Shown: one piece after another, positions 1 through 7,155 of the stretch
Position numbering within the stretch: the stretch's first letter is position 1
Layout: each line of letters begins with the position of its first letter
NCBI RefSeq assembly: GCF_019655855.1
Contig: NZ_BPFX01000023.1
Coordinates: 1-22,792, forward strand
DNA: 22,792 bases
From: Pseudomonas paralcaligenes
GTDB lineage: Bacteria > Pseudomonadota > Gammaproteobacteria > Pseudomonadales > Pseudomonadaceae
Reading direction: 5' to 3'
Program-made: the position numbers and the translations under genes
Notes under the pieces: model-generated
Seen by the model: only the letters and a program-made list of their open reading frames with translations
What the model was told of the DNA's origin: nothing
The model's database searches: none

Positions 1-90
1 TACTACGACTTTGAGAGTGGACTGCATTACAACTACTTCAGGGATTACGACCCGCAGACTGGGCGCTACGTGGAAAGTGATCCGATTGGG
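1..90 (+). repeat. Terminal inverted repeat (rhs core), left arm
   Basis: Positions 1-90 match the reverse complement of 22703-22792 at 85 of 90 bases (mismatches at 21, 27, 40, 42 and 66), with exact runs of 24 (67-90) and 23 (43-65) bases. Similarity falls off after base 90 as the cores run into the tips. It probably extends outside the window. Confidence 0.9.
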
Positions 91-501
91 TTGAATGGGG
101 GGCTAAACACCTACGCGTATGTGATTAGCAATCCTCTCCGGTACGTAGACCCAAAGGGAGAAAGTGCATCTGCGCTTGGTACAACACTCGCTCTGGGCAC
201 GCTCGTAGTAGGCGGAGCGTTGATAATCAATAGCTGGATAAACACTCCACAGCCGAACGAAGGTGGGATAGATCACGGACCGAACATACTCCCAAACTGG
301 TCCAACCGGCCATGGGGACCTTTCCCAAATCCTGATGCAGATAGAGACCCGATTGCCGACCCGGGCGCCTCCGGGAACTCTCAAACGGCACAAAACTGCA
401 GAAAGGTATGCTCGGAGAAGGCACTGCCCGGCACAGACCGCTATAGGGGCTGCTTGCGTGACTGCATGCGCAATCCTGACGACTACGGATGCAAAATCTG
501 A
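1..501 (+). CDS. Rhs family protein, C-terminal end (5' end outside the window)
   Basis: The frame is open from base 1 and stops with TGA at 499-501, so only the last 166 residues are present. Residues 1-53 match the RHS repeat-associated core: [48 protein letters not shown]. The variable tip follows the DPKG junction (residues 54-166). It has one hydrophobic stretch (ALGTTLALGTLVVGGALII), a Pro/Asn/Asp-rich linker, and a Cys-rich end with CRKVC, DRYRGC and CLRDC. Rhs tips are usually toxins delivered to competitors by contact-dependent or type VI machinery. This tip matches no toxin family I recognise. The stop codon overlaps the next gene's start by one base, the usual toxin-immunity arrangement. 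The core is mirrored at the other end of the window. Confidence 0.9.
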   Translation, partial: YYDFESGLHYNYFRDYDPQTGRYVESDPIGLNGGLNTYAYVISNPLRYVDPKGESASALGTTLALGTLVVGGALIINSWINTPQPNEGGIDHGPNILPNWSNRPWGPFPNPDADRDPIADPGASGNSQTAQNCRKVCSEKALPGTDRYRGCLRDCMRNPDDYGCKI

Positions 502-716
502 TGAAAATCGAAACAGCCACACTAATAAATGATCTGATGCTGACCTTTTTAAAGGAGCTGTCGAAAACCTGCGCCATCGTGAGAGATGAGTGCTCTCCAG
601 AAGAAACTAGTAATTACTTTAAGCCGGCAGCGCACATATCTGCGCTGACCTTCGATATACTTGATCAGATACATGCCCAGTATCCTGAATTGAAACCTCC
701 GGAGTTTACGGATTGA
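501..716 (+). CDS. Candidate immunity protein for the left Rhs tip
   Basis: This 71-aa ORF starts at ATG 501-503, which shares one base with the rhs stop (TGATG), so translation is probably coupled. An in-frame ATG at 489 lies inside rhs and is less likely. The protein is small, acidic and mostly helical, with no signal peptide or membrane segment. I recognise no family. Position is the whole argument: a small gene directly behind an Rhs tip usually encodes the cognate immunity protein, which binds and neutralises the toxin. A hairpin terminator follows about 25 bases after the stop, so rhs and this gene end one transcript. It has no evident similarity to the candidate immunity protein at the right end. 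Confidence 0.65.
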   Translation: MKIETATLINDLMLTFLKELSKTCAIVRDECSPEETSNYFKPAAHISALTFDILDQIHAQYPELKPPEFTD

Positions 717-740
717 AGATTTAATCCGTGCTAACACAAA

Positions 741-761
741 AGGCCCGCCTTGTGCGGGCTT
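741..761 (+). terminator. Terminator behind the left rhs-immunity pair
   Basis: The arms AGGCCCGC (741-748) and GCGGGCTT (754-761) pair across a five-base loop with one G-U pair, preceded by an A-run and followed by a short T-run. It lies 25 bases after the immunity stop. The T-run is short, so efficiency is uncertain. Confidence 0.6.
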
Positions 762-905
762 TCAGCATTAGAGCAGTACCTCTTCCTCTATCGCACCATC
801 TTCAACACGTTTGGCCAAGAGCAGTCTCGCTTGATCGCCAATCGTGATAAGCGGCTATTTCTCAGTTTAGAGCAACGCCTCTTCACCTTTTTAGTTACTC
901 GATGA

Positions 906-925
906 CCGCTATTGGCCGATAGCGG
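906..925. repeat. REP-like palindrome, CCGCTAT-TGGCCG-ATAGCGG
   Basis: A perfect 7-bp stem encloses the loop TGGCCG. The same loop with a different but still paired stem (CTGCTTT/GAAGCAG) occurs at 21534-21553. A half copy lies at 2441-2455. Compensating stem changes around a constant loop suggest a dispersed intergenic hairpin element rather than chance. Confidence 0.55.
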
Positions 926-936
926 CCTGCAGAAAT

Positions 937-968
937 ATGTGCATAAAAATCTGCAAATAAATGCGCAG
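937..968 (+). repeat. 32-bp direct repeat, copy A
   Basis: This copy matches 1028-1059 at 23 of 32 positions without gaps. Shared blocks are ATGTGCA, AAATCTGCA and GCAG. The unit contains short opposing motifs (TGTGCA, TCTGCA, TGCGCA), a layout seen in tyrosine-recombinase core sites and in iterons. No recombinase or replication gene is visible nearby. Confidence 0.5.
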
Positions 969-1027
969 TAGGATGTAGCCATAACCTCTGTATAAGCCGA
1001 ATTTACTGGGCTGGCTTGGCATAGAAA

Positions 1028-1059
1028 ATGTGCAATTAAATCTGCATTTTGATCTGCAG
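1028..1059 (+). repeat. 32-bp direct repeat, copy B
   Basis: Second copy, 91 bases from copy A start to start and equally long. It lies just beyond the 3' end of the umuC-like remnant. A hairpin (GTGGGC/GCCCAC, about 1064-1081) sits between this copy and the umuC stop codon. Confidence 0.5.
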
Positions 1060-1085
1060 AACGGTGGGCATTTTCGCCCACTTTC

Positions 1086-1427
1086 TTACCCTCTCACTCC
1101 GATCAGCTCATCCCACTGAGTCGTATAGCGCGGGCTCAGCATGTCGCGCCGCATGGCCCACTTTGTCTTCTCGGGAATCCGCCCTATGCGGATGGAACCA
1201 CGCCCTTCCTTCAGGTTGATTCGGTCGATCGCTGCCATCAACTGGTCTGCACCAGGTCGAGGCTTGGGCGCGAAGAGATCCGGCGTCAGCTCGCCGCGTT
1301 GGCTTAAGTCCATCAGCAAGATGGAGCACTTCGAGAACGGATACCCAGGCCGGTAGATCTGCCTAAGTCCGCGCTGGGCGAGAGCAAGAATTTCGCGGGT
1401 GTCATCGGTGGCCACCGGCAGGGCCAA
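1086..1427 (-). pseudogene. umuC/rulB-like DNA polymerase V subunit, C-terminal remnant
   Basis: About 113 residues resemble the C-terminal part of the Y-family polymerase UmuC. Visible matches are LPVATDDTRE, YRPGYPFSKCSILLMDL, a proline-rich DLFAPKPRPG linker, and the terminal block WAMRRDMLSPRYTTQWDEL. A complete UmuC is roughly 420 residues, so the palm and finger domains with the catalytic acidic residues are missing. The nominal start is TTG; upstream codons stay open but lose similarity before about 1480, where the exonuclease remnant begins. It cannot be an active polymerase. In Pseudomonas rulAB (umuDC-like) loci are known insertion hot spots for islands, which fits its place at the island edge. 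Confidence 0.75.
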
Positions 1428-1483
1428 CGTTGAGGCTACGGGGCTGCCAGAAGAGCATGTGAATAGGAAAGGCCCAGGTCTCT

Positions 1484-1768
1484 TCAGCCCTCTTCAATCA
1501 AGATCCAGGCAGGCGCATGGTCGCTAGCGCGTTCTTTACCTCGAACCCAACGATCTACCCCACCATCGACCAAGCGCGATCTGACTGTTTGGCTCAGCAG
1601 CAGATGGTCAATGCGAAGGCCCGCATTACGCTGCCAATGCTCACGGAAGTAATCCCAGAACGTGTAGATCCTATCTTCTGGGTAAAGCGCCCGCAGGGCA
1701 TCGATCCAGCCTTGATCCAGAAGACGCTGGTATTCGTTGCCACGACATGACGGGCGCCGTAGTAGCAA
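1484..1768 (-). pseudogene. Exonuclease III (xth) family, C-terminal remnant
   Basis: The frame matches the end of ExoIII/AP-endonuclease proteins of the EEP nuclease fold. Visible are LLDQGWIDALRALYP, IYTFWDYFREHWQRNAG, LRIDHLLLS (with the conserved Asp) and the catalytic-site ASDHAPAW near the C-terminus, where D and H are expected. Full-length members have about 260 residues; about 95 remain. Upstream similarity stops around 1768-1790, where the transposase reading frame begins, so the 5' part was lost at the junction with the IS1182-like element. It is non-functional as it stands. The nominal start is TTG inside the remnant and is not a real start. Confidence 0.75.
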
Positions 1769-1776
1769 CTCGCAGC

Positions 1777-2367
1777 CTAAGCCGAGAGCAAGGCTTCAGC
1801 CAACGCCTCTTCATCAAGGGCTTCGAGGTACTCGCGTACGGCGCGGCTGCTGAGCTTTGGATCGTTCCAATCGACTTCATCACCCGCCGTCCCACGTTGC
1901 CTGCTGGCATCCGCCTTGATGATGCTGGCGTCGACGGCGAAGCCTTCGCCCTTGACCAGGCCGGCTGCCATGCAACGTCGCAGCACCTCATTGAACAACC
2001 AGCGGAACAGACCGCTGTCACGGAAGCGGCCGTGACGATTCTTCGAGAAGGTTGAGTGATTGGGTACTTCGTCTTCCAGACCCAGTCGGCAGAACCAGCG
2101 ATAGGCCAGATTTAAATGCACCTCTTCGCATAGTCGTCGCTCGGAGCGGATGCCGTAGCAGTAGCCAACGACCAGCATGCGCACCATCAACTCAGGGTCG
2201 ATCGAGGGGCGTCCAATAGGGCTGTAGAAGTCGGCCAGATGTGCACGCAGATCGCTGAGATCCAGGCATTGGTCGATAATGCGCAAGAGGTGCTGGGGCG
2301 GAACGTGGTCTTCCAGATTGAACGAGTAGAACAGCCGCTGCTGCCCACTCGGTAGCTGTCCCATCAT
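1777..2367 (-). pseudogene. IS1182-family transposase, N-terminal part only
   Basis: The 196-aa frame starts MMGQLPSGQQRLFYSFNLED and continues with HVPPQHLLRIID, GRPSIDPELMVRMLVVGYCYGI, RRLCEEVHLNLAYRWFC and HSTFSKNR. These are hallmarks of the N-terminal DUF772-type domain of IS5/IS1182 transposases. The segment GFAVDASIIKADASR carries the first catalytic Asp of the DDE triad. Family members run to about 450 residues, so the second Asp and the Glu are missing. After EALAEAL the usual LPKKLSL-type continuation is replaced by LSA and a stop, marking the breakpoint. It is inactive. Confidence 0.85.
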
Positions 2368-2440
2368 GCTGTTCGCCCCCGCGCTCGCTGACAGGGCAAT
2401 TCTGCCGAAAGCATGGGGAAGCAGCTACTTTTTCAACAGA
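1785..2440 (-). mobile_element. Truncated IS1182-like insertion sequence (transposase 5' part and one end)
   Basis: The end upstream of the transposase is placed at about 2440. On the minus strand TCTGTTGAAAAAGT begins there, directly after a half REP-like palindrome (2441-2455). The other end is missing: similarity breaks near 1785-1790, where the exonuclease remnant starts. With one terminal repeat and most of the catalytic domain gone, the element cannot move by itself. Confidence 0.65.
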
Positions 2441-2455
2441 ATCGGCCAATAGCGG
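2441..2455. repeat. Half REP-like palindrome abutting the IS end
   Basis: ATCGGCCAATAGCGG is the exact reverse complement of 15 bases of the palindrome at 906-925: one arm, the loop and two bases of the other arm. The arm breaks off exactly where the IS end TCTGTTGAAAAAGT begins, which suggests that the IS inserted into such a hairpin. Confidence 0.5.
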
Positions 2456-2579
2456 ACATTGAGAAGCAACCTCGGATGGGGCTGCTAGGCGAGGTGATAG
2501 ATCACCCTCTTGATGCTCATGTAGTCGCCCTAACTGCCGCTCACGACAGGCAGAATTCGGCCTGCAATGAGCGTTTACT

Positions 2580-2632
2580 ATCAACATTGTAATTTTGGTC
2601 TCATGCTCTCGTTAGCGGCGCCTTCGTACTCT
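2580..2632 (+). promoter_or_regulatory. CzcR-type box and promoter before the 68-aa secreted protein
   Basis: GTAATT (2589-2594) is followed by TCAT at +7 to +10 and TACTCT (2627-2632) at +33 to +38. This is the spacing seen before czcC, the DUF2790 gene and the OprD-like porin. GTTAG at +18 to +22 is shared with the copies at 11757 and 13253. The predicted transcript start is near 2639, about 50 bases before the ATG. Confidence 0.6.
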
Positions 2633-2688
2633 GACCACATCACTGCAGCGCAGTGACCTTCTTTCGACAGAGTACTCAGGTAGCCAAT

Positions 2689-2895
2689 ATGAAAATTCAA
2701 ACGCTCGCTCTCGCCACTGTTCTGGCAATCACCTCCACTGCGACGTTCGCCAAGGGTGATGGCTATAACAAGTCTCACGAGGCAAGAATGCGTTTTCGCG
2801 AGAACCAGGAGAAGATCCACGGCAAGAAGCAACAAGCAGAGCCTCAGCTCAAGACAAGCAAGGCCAACGCGAAGCCTCAAACCGAAGATAAATGA
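2689..2895 (+). CDS. Small secreted Lys-rich protein of unknown function
   Basis: The protein has 68 residues. The N-terminus MKIQTLALATVLAITSTATFA is a clear Sec signal peptide with an AxA-like cleavage site (TFA, then KGDG). The mature part of about 47 residues is highly charged (Lys, Glu, Gln, His; SHEARMRFRENQEKIHGKK) and has no Cys, which argues for a small soluble periplasmic protein. An in-frame GTG at 2653 would put residues before the signal peptide and is rejected. A CzcR-type box lies about 100 bases upstream and a strong terminator 14 bases downstream, so it is a self-contained unit. The promoter suggests metal induction; a chaperone or metal-buffering role is only a guess. I recognise no family. 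Confidence 0.75.
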   Translation: MKIQTLALATVLAITSTATFAKGDGYNKSHEARMRFRENQEKIHGKKQQAEPQLKTSKANAKPQTEDK

Positions 2896-2908
2896 TCTCT
2901 CTCAACAT

Positions 2909-2937
2909 AAAAAAGGCGCCCACAAGGCGCCTTTTTT
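2909..2937. terminator. Bidirectional terminator between the small secreted gene and czcD
   Basis: GGCGCC (2915-2920) and GGCGCC (2926-2931) form a stem around CACAA. It is flanked by six A residues on the left and six T residues on the right, so the stem has a U-run in both directions. It would end the 68-aa gene on + and the czcCBAD transcript on -. Confidence 0.85.
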
Positions 2938-2974
2938 ATTGCCGCACTAGACCTTCAAAAAACCCAAAGCGCAG

Positions 2975-3928
2975 CTAAGAACAGATCTCGATGTTGCCAG
3001 GAGGGTCCACTTGCACCGTAGCATGCTCAATCGAATGCCGTGTTCTTAAGCGCTCCCCAATAAGAGGAGGTAAGGACAAGGGATCTGCACCCGGCATCGG
3101 CACGACGTGAACAGTCGCTATACGAGTTTCATCCGTAAGAGTCCAAGCATGGAAATGCCCAACCTCCGCAATGCCCGGCAAGCTCCGGAGATCATCTAGC
3201 ACCTCTGCAGCATCCATCCCCCGCGGAGTCGCCTGCAGTAGCACCTGGATGGACTCAGAAACCAGTCCCCAAGCAGACTTAACCACCAAGAGAGCTACAA
3301 GAACGGACAGAATCGGGTCGAGTACTGTCCAGCCGGTAAGCATGATGCCGATGGCAGCCGCAATAGCGCCTACCGAGCCCAGGAGGTCGCCCAGCACATG
3401 GAGAAATGCACCTCGCAAATTAGCGTCGTCTTGGCTTCCCATACGCAAGATTAGGAAGCCGGCGATATTGACCAGCAGCCCTATCACCGCCACCACCAGC
3501 ATGGGGCCGGCAAGTACCTCCGTCGGCTCGCGAAATCGATCTACAGCCTCCCAAACGATCCACGAAACCAATACTAGAAGCGCTGCTCCATTGGCGAGCG
3601 CCGCCAGTACACGTACGCGATGGAAGCCATAGGTTCGGGTAGCGTCTGCTGCGCGTGAAGCCACTCGATATGCAATCAACGCAAGCAGCAAAGCAGCTGC
3701 ATCCGAAACCATGTGACCGGAGTCGGCGATTAGTGCTAGAGAGCCCGATAGCCAGCCCCCGACAGCCTGAATCAAGGCATAACTTGCCGTTAGGATGAAT
3801 ACGAAGCGAATGCGCCGTACGTTCCCTTCCGTGACAGAGGGAGCATGGTCATGCCCCTCATGGCCATGATCATGATCGCTGTGACCATCATGATCATGGT
3901 TATGCTTTTCGCCTTCAGGCTGCGCCAT
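2975..3928 (-). CDS. czcD: CzcD-type cation diffusion facilitator (Zn/Cd/Co export to periplasm)
   Basis: This 317-aa inner-membrane transporter would exchange cytoplasmic Zn2+, Cd2+ or Co2+ for protons and hand metal to the periplasm, where CzcCBA can remove it. Residues 9-28 form a His/Asp-rich metal-binding tail. Six membrane segments follow. The transport site is visible as H72 and D76 (GHMVSD, TM2) and H177 and D181 (HVLGD, TM5), the HD-HD set typical of ZnT/CzcD proteins. Residues from about 235 form the cytoplasmic ferredoxin-like domain with HFHAWTL and a HATVQV strand. GGAG lies 7 bases before the ATG. The gene begins 33 bases after czcA ends and is the last gene of the czc operon. 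Confidence 0.93.
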   Translation of the reverse strand: MAQPEGEKHNHDHDGHSDHDHGHEGHDHAPSVTEGNVRRIRFVFILTASYALIQAVGGWLSGSLALIADSGHMVSDAAALLLALIAYRVASRAADATRTYGFHRVRVLAALANGAALLVLVSWIVWEAVDRFREPTEVLAGPMLVVAVIGLLVNIAGFLILRMGSQDDANLRGAFLHVLGDLLGSVGAIAAAIGIMLTGWTVLDPILSVLVALLVVKSAWGLVSESIQVLLQATPRGMDAAEVLDDLRSLPGIAEVGHFHAWTLTDETRIATVHVVPMPGADPLSLPPLIGERLRTRHSIEHATVQVDPPGNIEICS

Positions 3929-3961
3929 CGTTCACTCCATCTTAATCGCCGTGAGGGGCTG

Positions 3962-6900
3962 CTAGTGGCCGCTGCTAACAGTAGGAATGGCTTGATCTTC
4001 GTCAACATCCTCATCCTTGCGGTGTACCCACTGGTATAGGGCCGGCAACACCAACAGGGTCAAAGCAGTTGATGACAAGATGCCGCCAATTACCACTGTA
4101 GCCAACGGCCGCTGCACTTCGGCACCAGTCCCGGTAGCCAATGCCATTGGGACAAAGCCAAGCGATGCCACAAGCGCCGTCATCAACACAGGACGCAATC
4201 GTGTGAGGGCACCTTCGGTGATTGCCATCGATAGCGGTCGACCTTCTTCTCGTAGATTGCGGATGAAGGAAATCATTACCAGCCCGTTAAGCACCGCGAC
4301 TCCAGAGAGGGCAATAAAGCCAACCCCCGCCGAGATGGACAATGGGATGTCTCGCAGCCATAGAGCCATCACACCACCTGTGAGTGCGAACGGAATACCC
4401 GTAAATACGACCAGCCCATCCTTCAGATTGTTGAACATCATGAAGAGCAAGGTGAGCACCAGTAATAGCGCCACAGGTACTACAATCTGTAGACGCTTCG
4501 CAGCAGACTGAAGCTGCTCGAACTGCCCACCCCATGTGGTCCAGTAACCCGCGGGAATCTTCACGTCCTGGGCAAGACGGTTGCTTGCCTCCGACACGAA
4601 CGAGCCGATGTCTCGGCCTCGTACGTTGGCGCTGACCACTACTAGACGCTTGCCATTCTCACGGCTCACCTGATTTGGACCGAGCACTAGGTCCAGGCTG
4701 GCAACTTCAGACAGCGAAATGAACCCGATCTGGCCACTACTTGCAGCAGGCACAGGAATTAGAAGCCTCGACAGGCCATCAATATCCGTGCGCAAGTTAT
4801 CTGCAAGCCGCACCACCATATCGAAGCGACGATCGCCCTCAAACAGAGTGCCCGCACGCTGCCCTCCGACAGCCACCGCAATGGTGTCTTGGATATCCCC
4901 AACGTTTAAGCCGAAACGAGCTGCCTTATCACGGTCGATATTGATGGTAAGGACTGGTAGGCCCGAGGTCTGTTCTACCTTGACCTCCGAAGCACCTGGG
5001 ATCTTCTCCAGCACTTCAGAAATTTCAGTAGCTGTAGCGTTGAGCGTGTCCATGTCGTCGCCGAAAACCTTCACTGCCACGTCGCTCCGGACTCCGGAGA
5101 TCAGCTCGTTGAAGCGCAGTTGAATCGGTTGCGATAGCTCGTAATTGCTACCTGGAAGCGATGCACTTGCACGTTGCAGATCAGCGATTAGGTCTTCCCG
5201 GGACTTATCGGGATCTGGCCATTCGCTTTTCGGTTTCAGCATGACGTAGGCATCAGAGATGTTCGGCGGCATCGGGTCTGCAGCGATTTCCGCTGTTCCG
5301 GTTCGCGCAAACACCCGCTCGACCTCTGGAACCTTCTCCAGAATTACTTGCTCGAGCCGACTCTGCATTTCCACAGATTGCGACAGGCTGGTACCTGGCA
5401 CTCGTAGAGACTGCAGCGCGAAATCGCCTTCACTCAAACTCGGCACGAACTCACTGCCCATACGGCTGGCGAGCACACCCGAAAGCAGCACGACGCTGAA
5501 GGCGCTTATGAACACCATGGTGCGATTGCTCATCACCCACGCAAGCACAGGCTCATAGCCTCGCTTAGCTGCACGCATCAGAGCGTTCTCTTCTTCCTTC
5601 ACTTTGCCTGTAATGAACAGCGCAATGGCTGCCGGCACAAAGGTAACCGAGAGGATCATCGCCCCGAGCAGGGCAATAACCACAGTGAAAGCCATTGGGT
5701 GGAACATTTTCCCTTCAACGCCGGTGAGCGCGAAGATCGGCAGGTAGACCACCATGATGATCAACTGGCCAAAGATCAGTGCACGACGAGCCTCTTTAGA
5801 TGCTGCGAACACCTCATGCAACCGCTCGGAGCGAGTCAGTAGCCGCCCGTGGTGCTGCTGGGCATGAGCCAGACGGCGGATTGAGTTCTCAACGATTACC
5901 ACAGCTCCATCCACGATGATGCCGAAGTCCAATGCTCCCAAGCTCATCAAGTTGGCGCTCACCTTGTTGGAGAACATGCCCGTAAAGGTGAACAGCATCG
6001 ACAACGGAATAACCATGGCGGTGATAAGTGCCGCACGAATGTTCCCCAAGAAGAGGAACAGGATCGCGATCACCAAGATCGCACCTTCGATGAGGTTCTT
6101 CTTAACCGTGGAGATGGCCTTGTCGACCAGATTGGTGCGGTCATACACCGTGACTGCCACCACACCCTTCGGCAGGGTTCGGTTGATCTCTGCCAGTTTG
6201 GTAGCCACAGCTTGCGATATCGCACGACTGTTCTCACCAATCAGCATGAAGACCGTACCGAGTACCACCTCTCTCCCATTTTCCGTAGCCGCTCCTGTGC
6301 GCAGCTCTCGACCGATCTGAACCTCTGCGAGCTGCTTTACACGGATCGGAGTGCCATCGACGTTACTAACGATAATGTTGGCAATGTCGTCCGCACTGGC
6401 CACCTGGCCAGGAGCACGAATGAGCAGCTGCTCTCCACTTCTCTCGATGAATCCCGCACCGACGTTGGCATTGTTCCGCTCAAGAGCGGTGATCAAGTCC
6501 GCAAGCGTCAGCTTGTATGCAGCCAGGCGCTTAGGGTCAGGGGCAATTTGGAATTCCTTTGTAAAGCCGCCGATGGTATTGATCTCGGCAACCCCAGGTA
6601 CGTTGCGTAGCTGAGGCTTGATGATCCAGTCCTGGATCACCCGCAGATCAGTAGGCGTATAGGTGCTTCCATCCTCCTTACGCGCATCCGGCTCGGCTTC
6701 AACCGTCCACATGAAGATCTCACCAAGGCCGGTTGAAATTGGCCCCATGGTTGACTCCACGCCTTCAGGAAGCTGCTCCCTTGCACTCTGCAGTCTCTCG
6801 TTAACTAGCTGGCGCGCGAAGAAGAGGTCGGTGCCATCGGCAAAGATGACCGTCACCTGGGAGAACCCAGAGCGTGAAAGAGAGCGGGTTTGCTTCAGAT

Positions 6901-7132
6901 GAGGCAACCCTGCCATCGCAGTCTCAATGGGGAAAGTGATGCGCTGCTCTGTTTCCAGAGGCGAGTATCCAGCCGCCGCGGTGTTTATCTGAACCTGGAC
7001 GTTCGTGATGTCAGGTACCGCGTCAATTGGAAGCTTCTGATAGCTGTATACACCTAGGCCCGCCATCGCAAGGACAGCAAACAGCACAAGTGCACGCTGC
7101 TCGATAGCGAATTGAATAATGCGCTCAAACAT
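3962..7132 (-). CDS. czcA: CzcA, heavy-metal RND efflux pump subunit
   Basis: The protein has 1056 residues, normal for HME-RND pumps. It is the proton-driven inner-membrane trimer subunit of the CzcCBA tripartite exporter. The N-terminus MFERIIQFAIEQR with TM1 is typical. The TM4 motif LDFGIIVDGAVVIVEN places the proton-relay acids at D402, D408 and E415, the numbering known for CzcA. The periplasmic block AEIAADPMPPNISDAYVMLKP is characteristic of the Zn/Cd/Co branch, and the Met residues of Cu/Ag pumps are not evident. The second membrane half ends with GRPLSMAITEGALTRLRPVLMT. ATG 7132 lies 23 bases after czcB stops, with a weak GAGAG upstream. The tail KDEDVDEDQ is acidic. Confidence 0.96.
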   Translation of the reverse strand: MFERIIQFAIEQRALVLFAVLAMAGLGVYSYQKLPIDAVPDITNVQVQINTAAAGYSPLETEQRITFPIETAMAGLPHLKQTRSLSRSGFSQVTVIFADGTDLFFARQLVNERLQSAREQLPEGVESTMGPISTGLGEIFMWTVEAEPDARKEDGSTYTPTDLRVIQDWIIKPQLRNVPGVAEINTIGGFTKEFQIAPDPKRLAAYKLTLADLITALERNNANVGAGFIERSGEQLLIRAPGQVASADDIANIIVSNVDGTPIRVKQLAEVQIGRELRTGAATENGREVVLGTVFMLIGENSRAISQAVATKLAEINRTLPKGVVAVTVYDRTNLVDKAISTVKKNLIEGAILVIAILFLFLGNIRAALITAMVIPLSMLFTFTGMFSNKVSANLMSLGALDFGIIVDGAVVIVENSIRRLAHAQQHHGRLLTRSERLHEVFAASKEARRALIFGQLIIMVVYLPIFALTGVEGKMFHPMAFTVVIALLGAMILSVTFVPAAIALFITGKVKEEENALMRAAKRGYEPVLAWVMSNRTMVFISAFSVVLLSGVLASRMGSEFVPSLSEGDFALQSLRVPGTSLSQSVEMQSRLEQVILEKVPEVERVFARTGTAEIAADPMPPNISDAYVMLKPKSEWPDPDKSREDLIADLQRASASLPGSNYELSQPIQLRFNELISGVRSDVAVKVFGDDMDTLNATATEISEVLEKIPGASEVKVEQTSGLPVLTINIDRDKAARFGLNVGDIQDTIAVAVGGQRAGTLFEGDRRFDMVVRLADNLRTDIDGLSRLLIPVPAASSGQIGFISLSEVASLDLVLGPNQVSRENGKRLVVVSANVRGRDIGSFVSEASNRLAQDVKIPAGYWTTWGGQFEQLQSAAKRLQIVVPVALLLVLTLLFMMFNNLKDGLVVFTGIPFALTGGVMALWLRDIPLSISAGVGFIALSGVAVLNGLVMISFIRNLREEGRPLSMAITEGALTRLRPVLMTALVASLGFVPMALATGTGAEVQRPLATVVIGGILSSTALTLLVLPALYQWVHRKDEDVDEDQAIPTVSSGH

Positions 7133-7155
7133 AAGGGGACTCTCAACAAGACCTG

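Noticed and set aside
937..1059. Iteron origin of replication
   Set aside because: Only two diverged repeats, no replication gene and no DnaA-like box seen; an attachment-site relic fits better.
788..1081. 97-codon minus-strand ORF behind the umuC remnant
   Set aside because: It runs through the hairpin and the 32-bp repeats, has no ribosome site and reads as random sequence.
1747..2055. 102-codon plus-strand ORF
   Set aside because: It is the antisense of the transposase remnant and crosses the IS breakpoint.
3840..3905. Short CAT/GATCATG tandem repeats
   Set aside because: They encode the His/Asp-rich tail of CzcD and need no other explanation.
5139..5144. GTAATT inside czcA (also inside the left immunity gene near 609, near 20426 and in mvaT near 21259)
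   Set aside because: These lie in coding sequence without the TCAT and -10 elements, so they are chance matches.
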